From Actinomycetes bacterium (GTDB lineage Bacteria; Actinomycetota; Actinomycetes; Actinomycetales; Actinomycetaceae), in NCBI GenBank assembly GCA_023387755.1, contig JAEWHO010000095.1:8065-72064 (forward strand): a DNA stretch of 64,000 bases, written 5' to 3'. The first letter of the stretch is position 1; every line of letters starts with the position of its first letter. The notes under the pieces are model-generated. The model was not told the origin of the DNA, did no database searches, and saw only the letters and a program-made list of their open reading frames with translations. Positions 45,565 to 58,960 of the stretch are shown piece after piece. The position numbers and the translations under genes were made by a program.

Positions 45565-46260
45565 TTAGAACAGCCGACTCGTGGGGTCGTCCAGGCCGCG
45601 CATGGCGTCGTAGTCCAGGGTGAGGCAGGTGATACCGCGGTCGGTGGCGAGCACGCGCGCTTGGGGTTTGATTTCCTGGGCCGCGAAAATGCCGCGCACC
45701 GGGGCCAGGAGCGGATCGCGGTTGAGCAGTTCGAGGTAGCGGGTGAGCTGTTCGACGCCGTCGATCTCCCCGCGCCGTTTAATCTCCACCGCAACCGCGC
45801 AGCCGCTGGAATCGCGTGCCAGGATATCGACCGGCCCGATGGCGGTGGGGTATTCGCGCCGCACCAGGCGGTGGCCGGGGCCGAGTAGATCGATCTGTTC
45901 GGCCAGGAGTTGTTGCAGATGCGCCTCGACGCCGTCTTTCACCAGCCCCGGATCGACGCCGAGATCATGGTCGAGATCGTGATGGACCTGGCCGATGGAG
46001 ATGACGAGCTTATCCTCGGTTTTCTTATGCTGCACGGTGATGACGTCGCTGATCCCGGCACTAGCTTCCTCTACGGTCGCGGTGCGGGTGGTGACCGTAC
46101 ACGGCGCGGTCATCCAGTTCAGTGGCTTATAGGAGCCGCCATCGGAGTGGACGAGCACAGACCCGTCCGCTTTGAACATAATGACGCGCGTTGCCAGCGG
46201 CAGATGCGCAGCCAGCCGGCCCGAATAATCGACAGAGCAGTCACAGACGAGAATACGCAC
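45565..46260 (-). CDS. nucS: Endonuclease NucS (non-canonical mismatch repair)
   Basis: A 231-residue protein starting at the GTG at 46260 ([15 protein letters not shown]). The N-terminal DNA-binding domain and the C-terminal RecB-like nuclease domain are recognisable, with the catalytic region containing [34 protein letters not shown] (metal Asp, Glu-x-Lys pattern) near residue 140. NucS carries out mismatch repair in actinobacteria that lack MutSL, together with the beta clamp. Its place near the atp operon is conserved. An upstream frame to 46470 is not family-like. Confidence 0.93.
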   Translation of the reverse strand: MRILVCDCSVDYSGRLAAHLPLATRVIMFKADGSVLVHSDGGSYKPLNWMTAPCTVTTRTATVEEASAGISDVITVQHKKTEDKLVISIGQVHHDLDHDLGVDPGLVKDGVEAHLQQLLAEQIDLLGPGHRLVRREYPTAIGPVDILARDSSGCAVAVEIKRRGEIDGVEQLTRYLELLNRDPLLAPVRGIFAAQEIKPQARVLATDRGITCLTLDYDAMRGLDDPTSRLF

Positions 46261-46381
46261 CCTTGCAGTATAGGGGCTGGGCGGTTCCGGTACGCCTGCG
46301 GGTTCGGTACGGCGGGAGTAGGGGCGACTGCGCCTGTAGATTGTTCCCGACGACGCCGGCGCGCGGCAGACCGCGCGCGTA

Positions 46382-46411
46382 GGCCTGCTCGGGCGAATGC
46401 CCGAGCAGGCC
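46382..46411 (-). terminator. Hairpin after the small lipoprotein gene
   Basis: Exact 13-bp arms GGCCTGCTCGGGC and GCCCGAGCAGGCC with a GAAT loop, 12 bases past the lipoprotein stop. No T-run. Confidence 0.55.
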
Positions 46412-46423
46412 CCTGGTGATGGT

Positions 46424-46810
46424 CTACTCGTGGTTGACCGCGAAAATCTCGTCTTCTTGTTTGCAGGCACTATCTAGCGACTGGTAGCCCTCTGCGACTG
46501 GCCTCATCCCGCCACCGAACTCGATCTGATCGCCCTTATTGAAAGTTTTCCCCTGGTAGGTGAGCGGGAAGTCGCCATCTTTCAACGTGGCCTGCGGCGG
46601 CAGAACTGCCGCCGTTACTTGCCCTTCTGCGGACTTCACCAGCACGCAGTAGGGGTGTGCTTCTACTAGTTCCCCGGTGAGCTGCGAATCCATACCGCCA
46701 GTCAGGCGAGGTAAGGATGGGTCATAGTCGGGTTCGCTCTGGCAGGCTGCCAGGAGGAGCACCGGGAGTAGACCCGCTGCCCACAGTGGAATTCGTGATA
46801 ACCGCTGCAT
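46424..46810 (-). CDS. Small lipoprotein, unknown function
   Basis: A 128-residue exported protein. Lipobox LLAAC ends at residue 23, followed by an acidic QSEPDYDPS linker and a compact beta-rich domain ([23 protein letters not shown]). No recognised family. It stands alone between nucS and atpC with hairpins at both ends. The 169 bases upstream to atpC contain the atp terminator and nothing else I recognise. Confidence 0.7.
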   Translation of the reverse strand: MQRLSRIPLWAAGLLPVLLLAACQSEPDYDPSLPRLTGGMDSQLTGELVEAHPYCVLVKSAEGQVTAAVLPPQATLKDGDFPLTYQGKTFNKGDQIEFGGGMRPVAEGYQSLDSACKQEDEIFAVNHE

Positions 46811-46928
46811 GATTGCCCCCTCTTCTTTGCACCATCACGGTTAAGGAGAACTCTACTCCCCCCTCCCCACGCGCCACCGGAAATAGCCCATAACCCGTTG
46901 AACGCGCAGATCGCGGATATATGCGCAT

Positions 46929-46970
46929 ATGCCGGGGCCGGTAGGAATTGCTTCCTACCGGCCCCGGCAT
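46929..46970 (-). terminator. Terminator after atpC
   Basis: A perfect 19-bp stem (46929-46947 and 46952-46970) with a TTGC loop, 10 bases past the atpC stop. Very stable, but without a T-run on the minus strand. Confidence 0.75.
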
Positions 46971-46979
46971 GCGATTGGA

Positions 46980-47249
46980 TCAGGCGTGCATGATGTGGTC
47001 GCGTTCCACCGTATGGTCAACCACGATCTGGACGTGGTCGTCATCTACGGAGAGGAAGCCCGCCTGCACATCCACAGACACGCGGCCGCCGTCGTCGGGG
47101 GTAATCCGTACGGTACCCGGGCGCAGGGCTGCCAAGACGGGCTGACGTCCCGGCAGAATACCGAGGTCACCGTCCTGGGCGGGGGCGATCACCGAACCGG
47201 CTTGCCCCTCCCACAGCACCTCGTCTGGGGAGACGATTTCGACCTGCAT
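46980..47249 (-). CDS. atpC: ATP synthase epsilon subunit
   Basis: An 89-residue epsilon subunit, a short form with only the beta-sandwich N-terminal domain (MQVEIVSPDEVLWEGQAGSV); the C-terminal helical hairpin that inhibits ATP hydrolysis in longer forms is missing. Last gene of the F1Fo operon, 11 bases after atpD. Confidence 0.94.
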   Translation of the reverse strand: MQVEIVSPDEVLWEGQAGSVIAPAQDGDLGILPGRQPVLAALRPGTVRITPDDGGRVSVDVQAGFLSVDDDHVQIVVDHTVERDHIMHA

Positions 47250-47260
47250 ATTCCCTACCC

Positions 47261-49662
<2,402 letters not shown>

Positions 49663-49665
49663 AAC

Positions 49666-51306
49666 CTAGCCTCGCTTGCCGCGGACGATCTTTTCCTGCG
49701 TCCGATCAGCCTCGACGATGTCCTCTTCCTCCTCGACCTCGGCCGAGAGGGTCTCACCGCTGCCTGCGAGGAAACCGGTACGGAAGTCCTCGATGGCCTG
49801 GCGCATCTCATCGACGGTCTCGTCGCTGAGCTGGCCGGTATCCGCAATGGTGGTGAGCACGGAGGTGTGACGGCGCATGTAATCGAGCATTTCCTGCTCG
49901 AAGCGCAGCACATCGGAAACCTCGACGTCGTCCAAGTATCCGTTGGTGCCAGCCCAGATCGACACAACCTGCTCTTCCACCGGATAGGGGGTGGACTGCG
50001 GCTGTTTCAGCAGCTCCATCAGGCGCTCACCGCGGGTGAGCTGCTGGCGGGAGGCCGGGTCCAGGTCGGAGGCGAACATGGCGAATGCGGCCATGGAGCG
50101 GTACTGCGCCAGGGTGATCTTGAGGGTACCGGAGACCTTCTTCATCGCCTTCACCTGAGCGTCACCACCCACGCGGGATACAGAGATACCGACGTCGACG
50201 GCGGGGCGCTGGTTGGCGTTGAACAGGTCCGACTGCAAGAAGATCTGGCCGTCGGTAATGGAAATGACGTTGGTCGGAATGTAGGCCGACACGTCATTGG
50301 CCTTGGTCTCGATAACCGGCAAGCCGGTCATCGAGCCGCCACCGAGCTCATCGGAGAGCTTAGCGCAGCGTTCTAGCAGGCGAGAGTGCAGGTAGAAGAC
50401 GTCACCGGGGTAGGCTTCACGGCCCGGCGGGCGACGCAGCAGCAGGGAGACAGCGCGGTACGCTTCAGCCTGCTTGGACAGGTCATCGAAGATCACCAGT
50501 ACATGCTTGCCGGCATACATCCAGTGCTGGCCAATGGCGGAACCGGTGTAGGGGGCCAGGTACTTAAAGCCAGCCGGGTCGGAGGCCGGGGAGGCCACGA
50601 TGGTGGTGTATTCCAGCGCACCGGCTTCTTCCAAGGCACCACGCACGGAGGCGATGGTGGAGCCCTTTTGTCCGATGGCTACGTAGATGCAGCGCACCTG
50701 CTTATTCGGGTCTCCCGATTCCCAGTTCGCCTTCTGGTTCATGATGGTGTCCAGAATGATGGCAGTCTTACCGGTCTGGCGGTCACCAATGATGAGCTGG
50801 CGCTGGCCGCGACCGATCGGGATCATCGAGTCGATGGCTTTCAGGCCGGTCTGGAGCGGTTCGTGCACCGACTTACGGGCCATAACGCCGGGGGCCTGCA
50901 GTTCCAGGGCACGGCGGCCATCCAGATCGGTGATTTCACCGAGGCCATCAATGGGGTTACCAAGGGGGTCAACAACGCGGCCGAGGTAGCCGTCCCCGAC
51001 GGGCACGGAAAGGACCTCCCCGGTACGGCGCACCTCCTGACCTTCTTCAATCCCCGTGAACTCACCCAGCACGACGACGCCGATTTCGCGTACGTCCAGG
51101 TTCATGGCCAGGCCCAGCGTTCCATCTTCGAAACGCAGCAGCTCGTTAGCCATGGTGCCCGGCAGTCCCTCAACCTGGGCAATGCCGTCAGCGGCGAGGG
51201 TTACGCGACCGACCTCTTCGGTCACAGCCTGACTCGGCTCATAGGAGTTCACGAAGCTGTCCAGTGCAGCCCGGATCTCTTCGGGCCGGATCGTCAGCTC
51301 AGACAT
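49666..51306 (-). CDS. atpA: ATP synthase alpha subunit
   Basis: A 546-residue non-catalytic nucleotide-binding subunit. The Walker A GDRQTGKT is at residues 174-181, with the family signature [14 protein letters not shown] near 370. The C-terminal ~35 residues beyond the usual end are acidic ([15 protein letters not shown]); mycobacterial alpha subunits also have a C-terminal extension that suppresses ATP hydrolysis, so this one might as well (inference). Confidence 0.97.
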   Translation of the reverse strand: MSELTIRPEEIRAALDSFVNSYEPSQAVTEEVGRVTLAADGIAQVEGLPGTMANELLRFEDGTLGLAMNLDVREIGVVVLGEFTGIEEGQEVRRTGEVLSVPVGDGYLGRVVDPLGNPIDGLGEITDLDGRRALELQAPGVMARKSVHEPLQTGLKAIDSMIPIGRGQRQLIIGDRQTGKTAIILDTIMNQKANWESGDPNKQVRCIYVAIGQKGSTIASVRGALEEAGALEYTTIVASPASDPAGFKYLAPYTGSAIGQHWMYAGKHVLVIFDDLSKQAEAYRAVSLLLRRPPGREAYPGDVFYLHSRLLERCAKLSDELGGGSMTGLPVIETKANDVSAYIPTNVISITDGQIFLQSDLFNANQRPAVDVGISVSRVGGDAQVKAMKKVSGTLKITLAQYRSMAAFAMFASDLDPASRQQLTRGERLMELLKQPQSTPYPVEEQVVSIWAGTNGYLDDVEVSDVLRFEQEMLDYMRRHTSVLTTIADTGQLSDETVDEMRQAIEDFRTGFLAGSGETLSAEVEEEEDIVEADRTQEKIVRGKRG

Positions 51307-51366
51307 TCTTTCCTCACGTCCATTCGGTGACCGGATAGCCGGTCATATTTCTCGTATTCGGCCGGA

Positions 51367-52181
51367 TCAACCGCGAATCGCGCGCCCGGCCTGTTCGAGG
51401 CGCGCCCGGATGGTGCCGTCGATGACGTCGTCACCCAGCTGCACTCGCATGCCGCCAAGGACGGACGGATCGACGTCGATATTAATGTGGACAGCCGAAC
51501 CGACCTTCTCCTGCAGCACCCGGCTGAGGCGTTCGATCTGTTCGTCTGTGGGCGGGATGGCCGCAGTAACGGTGGCGACGACGCGCTGCCGACGAGCGGC
51601 CGCCAGTTCGCCGATCTCTGCTAGCGCCTGCGGCACGGTGCGCCCGCGCAGGGTCTGCGCGACGCGGCGCACCAGCAGCATGGTTTCGGGGCTCACCCGA
51701 TCTGCTAGGAGCCTATCCACCAAAGCGGAGCGATTCTCGGCTGGCAATTCCCGGTCTGCCAGGGCCATGCGCAGCTCGCGTCGGGAGGTCAGCAACCGGT
51801 TGAGTTGGAAGACCTCAGTTTCTACCTGCAATAGGCGCCCCTCCTTCTCCGCATTGGCAAGTGCGGAGGTAACGGCGAGGGAGGCTAGCGCGTCGGCGAG
51901 GTCGCGATCCGAGGACCAGCGGCCCCGCACCATTCCAGCGAGGAGGTCCACGACCTCACCGCTGACCTGCTGGCCGAAGATGCGGGAGACGAGCTCAGCC
52001 TTATCCTCGCCACTGCGGGCTGGGTCGGTGAGCGCACGGCGTAGGTTAGCCGAGTCGTCCAGAATATCGACCATGCCAAACAGTTCGGCGGCATAGCTAT
52101 TGCCTTGGGCGGCCTTATCCGCCAGCACGCCTTCCCAACGGTCGGCGGCGGCATTCAGCTCGGCCTGGCTCGCGGCTCGCA

Positions 52182-52182
<1 letters not shown>
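51367..52182 (-). CDS. atpH: ATP synthase delta subunit
   Basis: A 271-residue OSCP-type delta subunit of the actinobacterial length. The C-terminal half carries the conserved VDPSVLGGMRVQLGDDVIDGTI. Shares one base with atpF (stop/start overlap at 52182). Confidence 0.95.
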
Positions 52183-52736
<554 letters not shown>

Positions 52737-52744
52737 TCAGGGGC

Positions 52745-53861
<1,117 letters not shown>

Positions 53862-54033
53862 CAGACCATGCTCCTGGTACGAGTTTCGGAGGGAACAGCT
53901 AGAAGCCTAACCTATTTTGACGCGCCCTGGTGAAGAATTCCGTTACGTTTTTCCGCGACATACGGGACCTATGGCCTAAACTCGGGCTCACCGTGGCCCA
54001 TTTCACTCAGTCGGGTTCCGCAGAGCTGGACCG

Positions 54034-54510
54034 TTATGGTTTGCGGGGACGCCTGAAACCCGGGGTAACATAAGGGATCCGCGCTTTCAACACGCCGCGC
54101 ATCTCGATGACGGTCGAGGCGATTATGACGACGGCGAGAGTGACCAGGAACATAGCCGGGTCGTAAAAGTCCATCCCTCGCACCAGCAGCATCACCACGA
54201 AGACTAAAGCCATCTTCACCAACCAGGACCCCATCGCTGCAGCCGAGGACACGAAGACATGCTGCTCTACGGTCAGATACATGACCGCCACAGTGGTGAG
54301 GATAAATAGCGCCGTCAAACCTAAAGCAAGCGCCACTCCCCCGATCCCGCGACTGCCGGCTACCAGATATCCGATGGGAAGGCCCAATATCGCCACCACC
54401 GCGAACATGAGGAGCAGTTGCCGCAATATCACGCGAAACATGGTGCGCGAGGCGGCATTCACCTCAGCGAGCTGTTCCCGCTGCTCCGGGGTGAGGTCAT
54501 CAGTGCGCAT
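54034..54510 (-). CDS. AtpI-like membrane protein
   Basis: About 158 residues with four hydrophobic helices; I choose the ATG at 54510, five bases after GGAG (an adjacent ATG at 54513 is also possible). The position just upstream of atpB matches the AtpI-type assembly protein of many bacteria (cf. Rv1303). It may aid c-ring assembly. The start overlaps the wecA gene end. Confidence 0.75.
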   Translation of the reverse strand: MRTDDLTPEQREQLAEVNAASRTMFRVILRQLLLMFAVVAILGLPIGYLVAGSRGIGGVALALGLTALFILTTVAVMYLTVEQHVFVSSAAAMGSWLVKMALVFVVMLLVRGMDFYDPAMFLVTLAVVIIASTVIEMRGVLKARIPYVTPGFRRPRKP

Positions 54511-55609
54511 CATTTCTCCTTCGCGGGACCGCACGTATCCAATTACGCGTCACGACTAAACCAATGACAGTCGCCCCCACCATACCTAGCGCCACCCATT
54601 TTCCGGGCACCACAATGAGTGCTGCCATTGAAAAGGCTCCAATTGCAGTCCACAGATACATAATCAGCACTGCGCGGCGATGTGAGTGGCCCAGGTCCAA
54701 AAGCCGGTGATGGAGGTGCATCCGGTCGGCGTGGAACGGAGAGTGCCCCGCCCGCACCCGGCGCACCACCGCCAAAGACATATCAATAAGCGGCAGCAAA
54801 AGGGTGGCGACCGGCAGCAGTAGCGGCACAAAAGCAGGGACAGCCTGGGTGGCAGGCACCTGGGCAGGGTCGATGGTTCCCGTCACGATGATTGTGGCGG
54901 CAGCCACCATCAGGCCCAACACCATTGACCCGGCGTCGCCCATGAAAATACGGGCCGGGTGGAAATTATGGGGGAGGAATCCCACGCAAATCCCTACTAG
55001 GACGGCAACGACGGCGGTAGCTAACGAGGCGTAGTTCTCGGGCGAAACTGTACGGGTGAGCAGGTAGCAGTAGCCGAAGAACGCGAAGGCACCGATCCCC
55101 ACCAAGCCTGCGGCCAGGCCATCCAGGCCGTCCACAAAGTTCACCGCATTCATCGCCGCTACCACCACCAGCACGGTGGTAATCAGTGAAAAACGCGAAG
55201 ATCCAATGGTGAGGCCCGCGATGGGGAGGGTGACGAGCTGGACTCCCGACCAGGCCAGCACGCCGGCTGCCAGGATCTGCCCGGTGAGCTTCGTCATCCA
55301 GTCCAAATCCCAAATATCGTCGATGACGCCGAGCAAGCATACGATTGCGGCCGACCCCATAATTCCCCAGACGCGCCCGCCTTCGTTCAGCGCTCGCGAA
55401 AGATAGGACATTTGACTGCCGATACCAAGCGCACAGATTAGCCCGAGCATCATGGCCACTCCGCCCATACGCGGAGTGGGGATGGAGTGGACGTCGCGGG
55501 AGCGCACTGGCGTCCACGCGTGGACGGCAATCGCTAACCGGCGGGCAAGCGGCGTAGTCAGGTAAGTGACCGCCGCCGCCACCGCCATCAATAGGAGATA
55601 CCCTTTCAC
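54500..55609 (-). CDS. wecA: WecA-like undecaprenyl-phosphate sugar-1-phosphate transferase
   Basis: A 369-residue polytopic membrane protein of the WecA/TagO/MraY superfamily, which begin lipid-linked surface-polymer synthesis. Visible: MGGVAMMLGL near residue 48, the DDIWDLDWMTK motif near 96 with paired Asp, NAVNFVDGLDGLAAG near 155, and FMGDAGSMVLG near 220. The C-terminal DMSLAVVRRVRAGHSPFHADRMHLHHRLLDLGHSHR is the HMHH region of the TagO/WecA group rather than MraY. Gene order tsaC-wecA-AtpI-atpB matches Rv1301-1304. Confidence 0.93.
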   Translation of the reverse strand: MKGYLLLMAVAAAVTYLTTPLARRLAIAVHAWTPVRSRDVHSIPTPRMGGVAMMLGLICALGIGSQMSYLSRALNEGGRVWGIMGSAAIVCLLGVIDDIWDLDWMTKLTGQILAAGVLAWSGVQLVTLPIAGLTIGSSRFSLITTVLVVVAAMNAVNFVDGLDGLAAGLVGIGAFAFFGYCYLLTRTVSPENYASLATAVVAVLVGICVGFLPHNFHPARIFMGDAGSMVLGLMVAAATIIVTGTIDPAQVPATQAVPAFVPLLLPVATLLLPLIDMSLAVVRRVRAGHSPFHADRMHLHHRLLDLGHSHRRAVLIMYLWTAIGAFSMAALIVVPGKWVALGMVGATVIGLVVTRNWIRAVPRRRNDAH

Positions 55610-56409
55610 GGACTCGACTTCCCGAAGGTTGGCGGCGTAGGCATCGGCGCCGGCTCAGTCTCAGCCGGAGCCGGTTCAGTTCCGACGGGCGCCGCCTCAG
55701 TCTCAGCCGGGGCCGACTCCGTCGATTCCGCAGCCGTCGGTTCCGTTGATTCCGCCTCCGTCGGTTCCGCGTGCTCCGGAGCCAACTCAGGTAACACCTT
55801 GGCCAGCGTCTGGGCGCTCAGCGCCCCTTCCCGCACAATCCGGGCCGGCTGGGTGCAACAGTCCACAATCGTGGAGGGTTCCTGGGTGCGACGCGGCCCG
55901 CCGTCCAGGTAGGTGGGCACGCGGAATCCAAAGTATTCTTCGGCCTCCTGCGCTGTCTGAGCAGCCGGCAACCCGGATCGGTTAGCGCTGGAGACTGCCA
56001 GCGGACCGGTCGCCCGCAGCAGTTCAAGGGCGAGGTCGTCGTCGGGCATCCGCAGGGCCACGGTGCCGAAAGTCTCCCCCAAATCCCAACTCAACGACGG
56101 GCGGGCCGGCAAGATAAGCGTAAGCGGGCCGGGCCAGAAGGCATCCGCGAGCGCCCGCGCACTGGGGGGCACCTCGGCGGCGAGCGCGTCCATCACTTCC
56201 GGTGCCGCCACCAGCACGGGCGGCGGCATATTGCGGCCGCGCCCCTTGGTGGAGAGCAGGAGTGAGACGGCCGCGGGGTCGAAGGCATCCGCAGCAATCC
56301 CGTACACGGTATCCGTGGGAATGACGACGACGCCGCCTCGTTTCAACGCATAGAGGGCGGCCTCCACGGCCGCCGACCGTACCGACTCATCCGCACAGTT
56401 ATAGATCAC
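55606..56409 (-). CDS. tsaC: L-threonylcarbamoyladenylate synthase with repetitive acidic tail
   Basis: A 267-residue YrdC/Sua5-family enzyme that makes the precursor of the tRNA t6A37 modification. PTDTVYGIAA at residues 31-40 and the SANRSGLPAAQTAQE-type motif are present. The last ~60 residues are a low-complexity tail of EPTEAEST/EPTAAEST/PAETEPAP repeats not found in the enzyme's fold. The start overlaps the prmC stop and its stop overlaps the wecA start. Confidence 0.92.
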   Translation of the reverse strand: MIYNCADESVRSAAVEAALYALKRGGVVVIPTDTVYGIAADAFDPAAVSLLLSTKGRGRNMPPPVLVAAPEVMDALAAEVPPSARALADAFWPGPLTLILPARPSLSWDLGETFGTVALRMPDDDLALELLRATGPLAVSSANRSGLPAAQTAQEAEEYFGFRVPTYLDGGPRRTQEPSTIVDCCTQPARIVREGALSAQTLAKVLPELAPEHAEPTEAESTEPTAAESTESAPAETEAAPVGTEPAPAETEPAPMPTPPTFGKSSP

Positions 56410-57314
56410 GCCTCGATCCTCCCACTATCAGACCCTTGCTGTACACCTACCCGGGCGGACAGGAAGCGATCCCGCCCGGCAAGGTCGGCTAGAGTGTGGA
56501 CGTCGTCCATCCCGGCGGCGACGGCGGCCTGCCGCATTTCCGGCCCTTGATCGTCATGGTGTTCGATGAGTACCCGCCCGCCAGGCGCAATGATGGTGGC
56601 TGCCGCCTGCACGCAGGCGCGGGGTAGGTCCAAGCCGTCCTCGCCCCCACCGTAGAGGGCGAGGGCGGGGTCGTGGCAGACCTCGCGGGGAAGCTGTTCG
56701 CCAGCCGGCAGATAGGGCGGGTTAGCCACCAGGAGATTCCCGCTAATGCCCGGGGGCAGAGCACGCACATCGGCCTGGATGAACTCCACCTGCGAGCCCA
56801 TATCATCGAGCAGCGTCCGATAGCGCGCTAGATTCTCGCGCGCCAAACTGAGGGCCTGCGCATCGCAGTCCACAGCCACGACGCGCGCATGGGGCACCTG
56901 CGCTGCCATTGCCAGGGCGATCGCGCCAGACCCGGTACACAGATCAACTGCCTGCCGCTGTACGGCAGGCAGGGCGGCCAGCTCCAATACCCCTTCAGCT
57001 ACAAGCAGTTCGGTTTCGGGCCGCACCACCAGAGCTCGCTCGTCGCACTGCAGGGTGAGGGGGCCGCACTGCATCCAACCAAGGATATGCTGCAGCGGTC
57101 GCCCGCTCAGACGCTCCTCAACCATCGCTCGTAAGCGCTGCATAGCGGCCGGCTCCAGAGCGGGCGCGAGGATCGGTTCGCCGCTGATAAGCTCCCCCAC
57201 CAGGAGTTGAGCCTCGGCGGCGGGAGAATCGATCCCGCCGTCAGCGAGCATACGCGTGACGGCGGGAATGAGAATGCTCGGCCTACAGGCCCTGTTCCAG
57301 TCGATGCTGTTCAT
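56406..57314 (-). CDS. prmC: Release factor glutamine methyltransferase PrmC
   Basis: A 302-residue SAM-dependent enzyme that methylates the Gln of the GGQ motif of release factors. The NPPY motif (ANPPYLP) is near residue 197 and the SAM motif [13 protein letters not shown] is near 125. The ATG at 57314 lies inside prfA by 32 bases and has no good ribosome site; the N-terminal helix [10 protein letters not shown] would be cut by the next ATG (57251), so translation may be coupled to prfA. Its substrate RF1 is encoded directly upstream. Confidence 0.92.
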   Translation of the reverse strand: MNSIDWNRACRPSILIPAVTRMLADGGIDSPAAEAQLLVGELISGEPILAPALEPAAMQRLRAMVEERLSGRPLQHILGWMQCGPLTLQCDERALVVRPETELLVAEGVLELAALPAVQRQAVDLCTGSGAIALAMAAQVPHARVVAVDCDAQALSLARENLARYRTLLDDMGSQVEFIQADVRALPPGISGNLLVANPPYLPAGEQLPREVCHDPALALYGGGEDGLDLPRACVQAAATIIAPGGRVLIEHHDDQGPEMRQAAVAAGMDDVHTLADLAGRDRFLSARVGVQQGSDSGRIEA

Positions 57315-58425
57315 CTACGCGAATAGCTGATTCGATAACGGGCCCAAGATCGCCGTCGAGGACGGCGTCCAGGTTATACGCCTTATATCCGGTGCGGTGG
57401 TCGGCAATACGGTTTTCCGGGAAGTTATAGGTACGGATACGTTCGGAACGGTCCACGGTGCGCACCTGGGAGCGGCGGGCCTCTGCGGCGGCGGCGTCGG
57501 CTTCTTCCTTCCGCATCTGGGCCAGGCGGGCGCGCAACACGCGCATGGCTGCTTCCCGGTTTTGGATCTGGGATTTCTCGTTCTGCATCGACACCACAAC
57601 CCCGGTGGGCAGGTGGGTGATACGTACGGCTGAGTCGGTGGTATTCACCGACTGCCCGCCCGGGCCGGAGGAGCGGTAGACGTCGATGCGCAGATCGTTC
57701 TCGTCGATCTCGATTTCACCTTCATCTTCCAGCTCTGGCAATACCAGCACCCCGGCGGCAGAGGTGTGGATCCGCCCTTGGGATTCGGTGACGGGCACCC
57801 GCTGTACCCGGTGGACGCCGCCTTCATATTTCAGGTGCGCCCATACGCCTTCTTCCGGCGTCACATTGCCCGAGGCCCGAATCGCGATAGTGGCGTCCTT
57901 ATATCCACCAAGATCTGACCACGTCTCATTCATCATCGTGGCAGACCAGCCTTTTTGTTCCGCATATCGCAGGTACATGCGGGCCAGGTCGGCGGCAAAC
58001 AAGGCCGATTCTTCGCCGCCTTCGCCGGCTTTGAGTTCCATAATGACGTCATTTGCGTCATCTGGGTCCCGCGGGAGGAGAACTTCACGTAACTGGGCTG
58101 CCGCGGTCGTAGCAGCGGCAGCAAGTTCCTCCGCTTCCGCGGCAAAATCCGGGTCCATCTTCCCCAGTTCACGAGCGGCTGAAAGATCCGAGGCTGCGGT
58201 CGTGAATTTCCGGTAGGCATTGACGATCCGCCCGAGTTCGGCATAGCGCCGCCCCACCTTGCGGGCTTGCTTTGGGTCGGAAAGGACAGCTGGGTCCGCC
58301 ATTTTGGTTTCCAGCTCGCTGTGTTCAGCCAGGGCTGGCTGAGCCGAATTCACCAGTGCCTGTTCTTCACTGGACAGCTCCTGGTAGACCTGTTCATCCA
58401 GGCCCACATACTGTTCGGCCGCCAT
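57283..58425 (-). CDS. prfA: Peptide chain release factor 1
   Basis: A 380-residue class I release factor. The tripeptide anticodon is PVT at 211-213 (RF1-type), and the peptidyl-hydrolysis motif GGQ is at 256-258. Start ATG is at 58425 with AAGGAG-type bases upstream. Followed by prmC. Confidence 0.96.
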   Translation of the reverse strand: MAAEQYVGLDEQVYQELSSEEQALVNSAQPALAEHSELETKMADPAVLSDPKQARKVGRRYAELGRIVNAYRKFTTAASDLSAARELGKMDPDFAAEAEELAAAATTAAAQLREVLLPRDPDDANDVIMELKAGEGGEESALFAADLARMYLRYAEQKGWSATMMNETWSDLGGYKDATIAIRASGNVTPEEGVWAHLKYEGGVHRVQRVPVTESQGRIHTSAAGVLVLPELEDEGEIEIDENDLRIDVYRSSGPGGQSVNTTDSAVRITHLPTGVVVSMQNEKSQIQNREAAMRVLRARLAQMRKEEADAAAAEARRSQVRTVDRSERIRTYNFPENRIADHRTGYKAYNLDAVLDGDLGPVIESAIRVDEQHRLEQGL

Positions 58426-58561
58426 GAAAACTCCTTAAGAAAAGCCGGTATCTGCGCTAGTTTAGCGCGGGTGGATTCGCCGCCCGCCAACGAGTGGGAT
58501 CGCCGTCTGCCACGACGTCGCCCTCTACTTTACCGCGCGGCATGTGCCCGCCGGTGCGGGG

Positions 58562-58570
58562 TGTGGATAA
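58562..58570 (+). promoter_or_regulatory. Solitary DnaA box
   Basis: TGTGGATAA, a perfect inverse DnaA box, in the rpmE-prfA gap on the far side of the rpmE terminator. Confidence 0.4.
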
Positions 58571-58577
58571 TAGCGAA

Positions 58578-58600
58578 GACGCCGACCAAAGGCCGGCGTC
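58578..58600 (-). terminator. Terminator after rpmE
   Basis: Arms 58578-58587 and 58591-58600 pair 9 of 10 around a short AAA loop; on the minus strand the stem is followed by TTCGCTATTAT. Confidence 0.6.
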
Positions 58601-58615
58601 CACAGCTGAGGAACC

Positions 58616-58825
58616 CTACTTCTTGCGCTTGCCGTAGCGAGCTTCGAAGCGGGCGACACGACCACCGGTGTCCAGAATCTTCTGCTTGCCGGTGTAGAAG
58701 GGGTGGCAGGCAGAGCAGACGTCGGCGCGGATAGATTCACCAGCAGTTGAGCGGGTGGTGAATTCGTTACCGCAGGTGCAGGTTACCGTGGTCACGGTGT
58801 AATCGGGGTGAATACCCGTCTTCAT
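58616..58825 (-). CDS. rpmE: Ribosomal protein bL31 (zinc-binding form)
   Basis: A 69-residue protein of the large subunit. CxC (CTCGN, residues 16-18) and CxxC (CSACHPF, 37-40) give the four-cysteine zinc form rather than the Cys-less YkgM form. Basic C-terminal end KYGKRKK-like. Zinc-limited regulation is typical of this paralogue pair, but no second copy is in view. AAGGAG site precedes the ATG. Confidence 0.96.
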   Translation of the reverse strand: MKTGIHPDYTVTTVTCTCGNEFTTRSTAGESIRADVCSACHPFYTGKQKILDTGGRVARFEARYGKRKK

Positions 58826-58913
58826 AATGTCTCCTTAAGGAATTCGAGGGACGCCGGGTCCCCATCGCCAGATGAGGTGAACCGGAACCGAAGGCCCATC
58901 TTTCCACTGCGCG

Positions 58914-58939
58914 GGCGGGCATTCAAGTTGATGCCCGCC
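58914..58939 (-). terminator. Hairpin after rho
   Basis: Arms GGCGGGCAT (58914-58922) and ATGCCCGCC (58931-58939) with an 8-base loop, 22 bases past the rho stop. No T-run. Confidence 0.55.
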
Positions 58940-58960
58940 GCCGCACATGTGGTGGTGGTC

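Noticed and set aside
50386..51330. A 314-codon plus-strand frame
   Set aside because: Antisense shadow of atpA.
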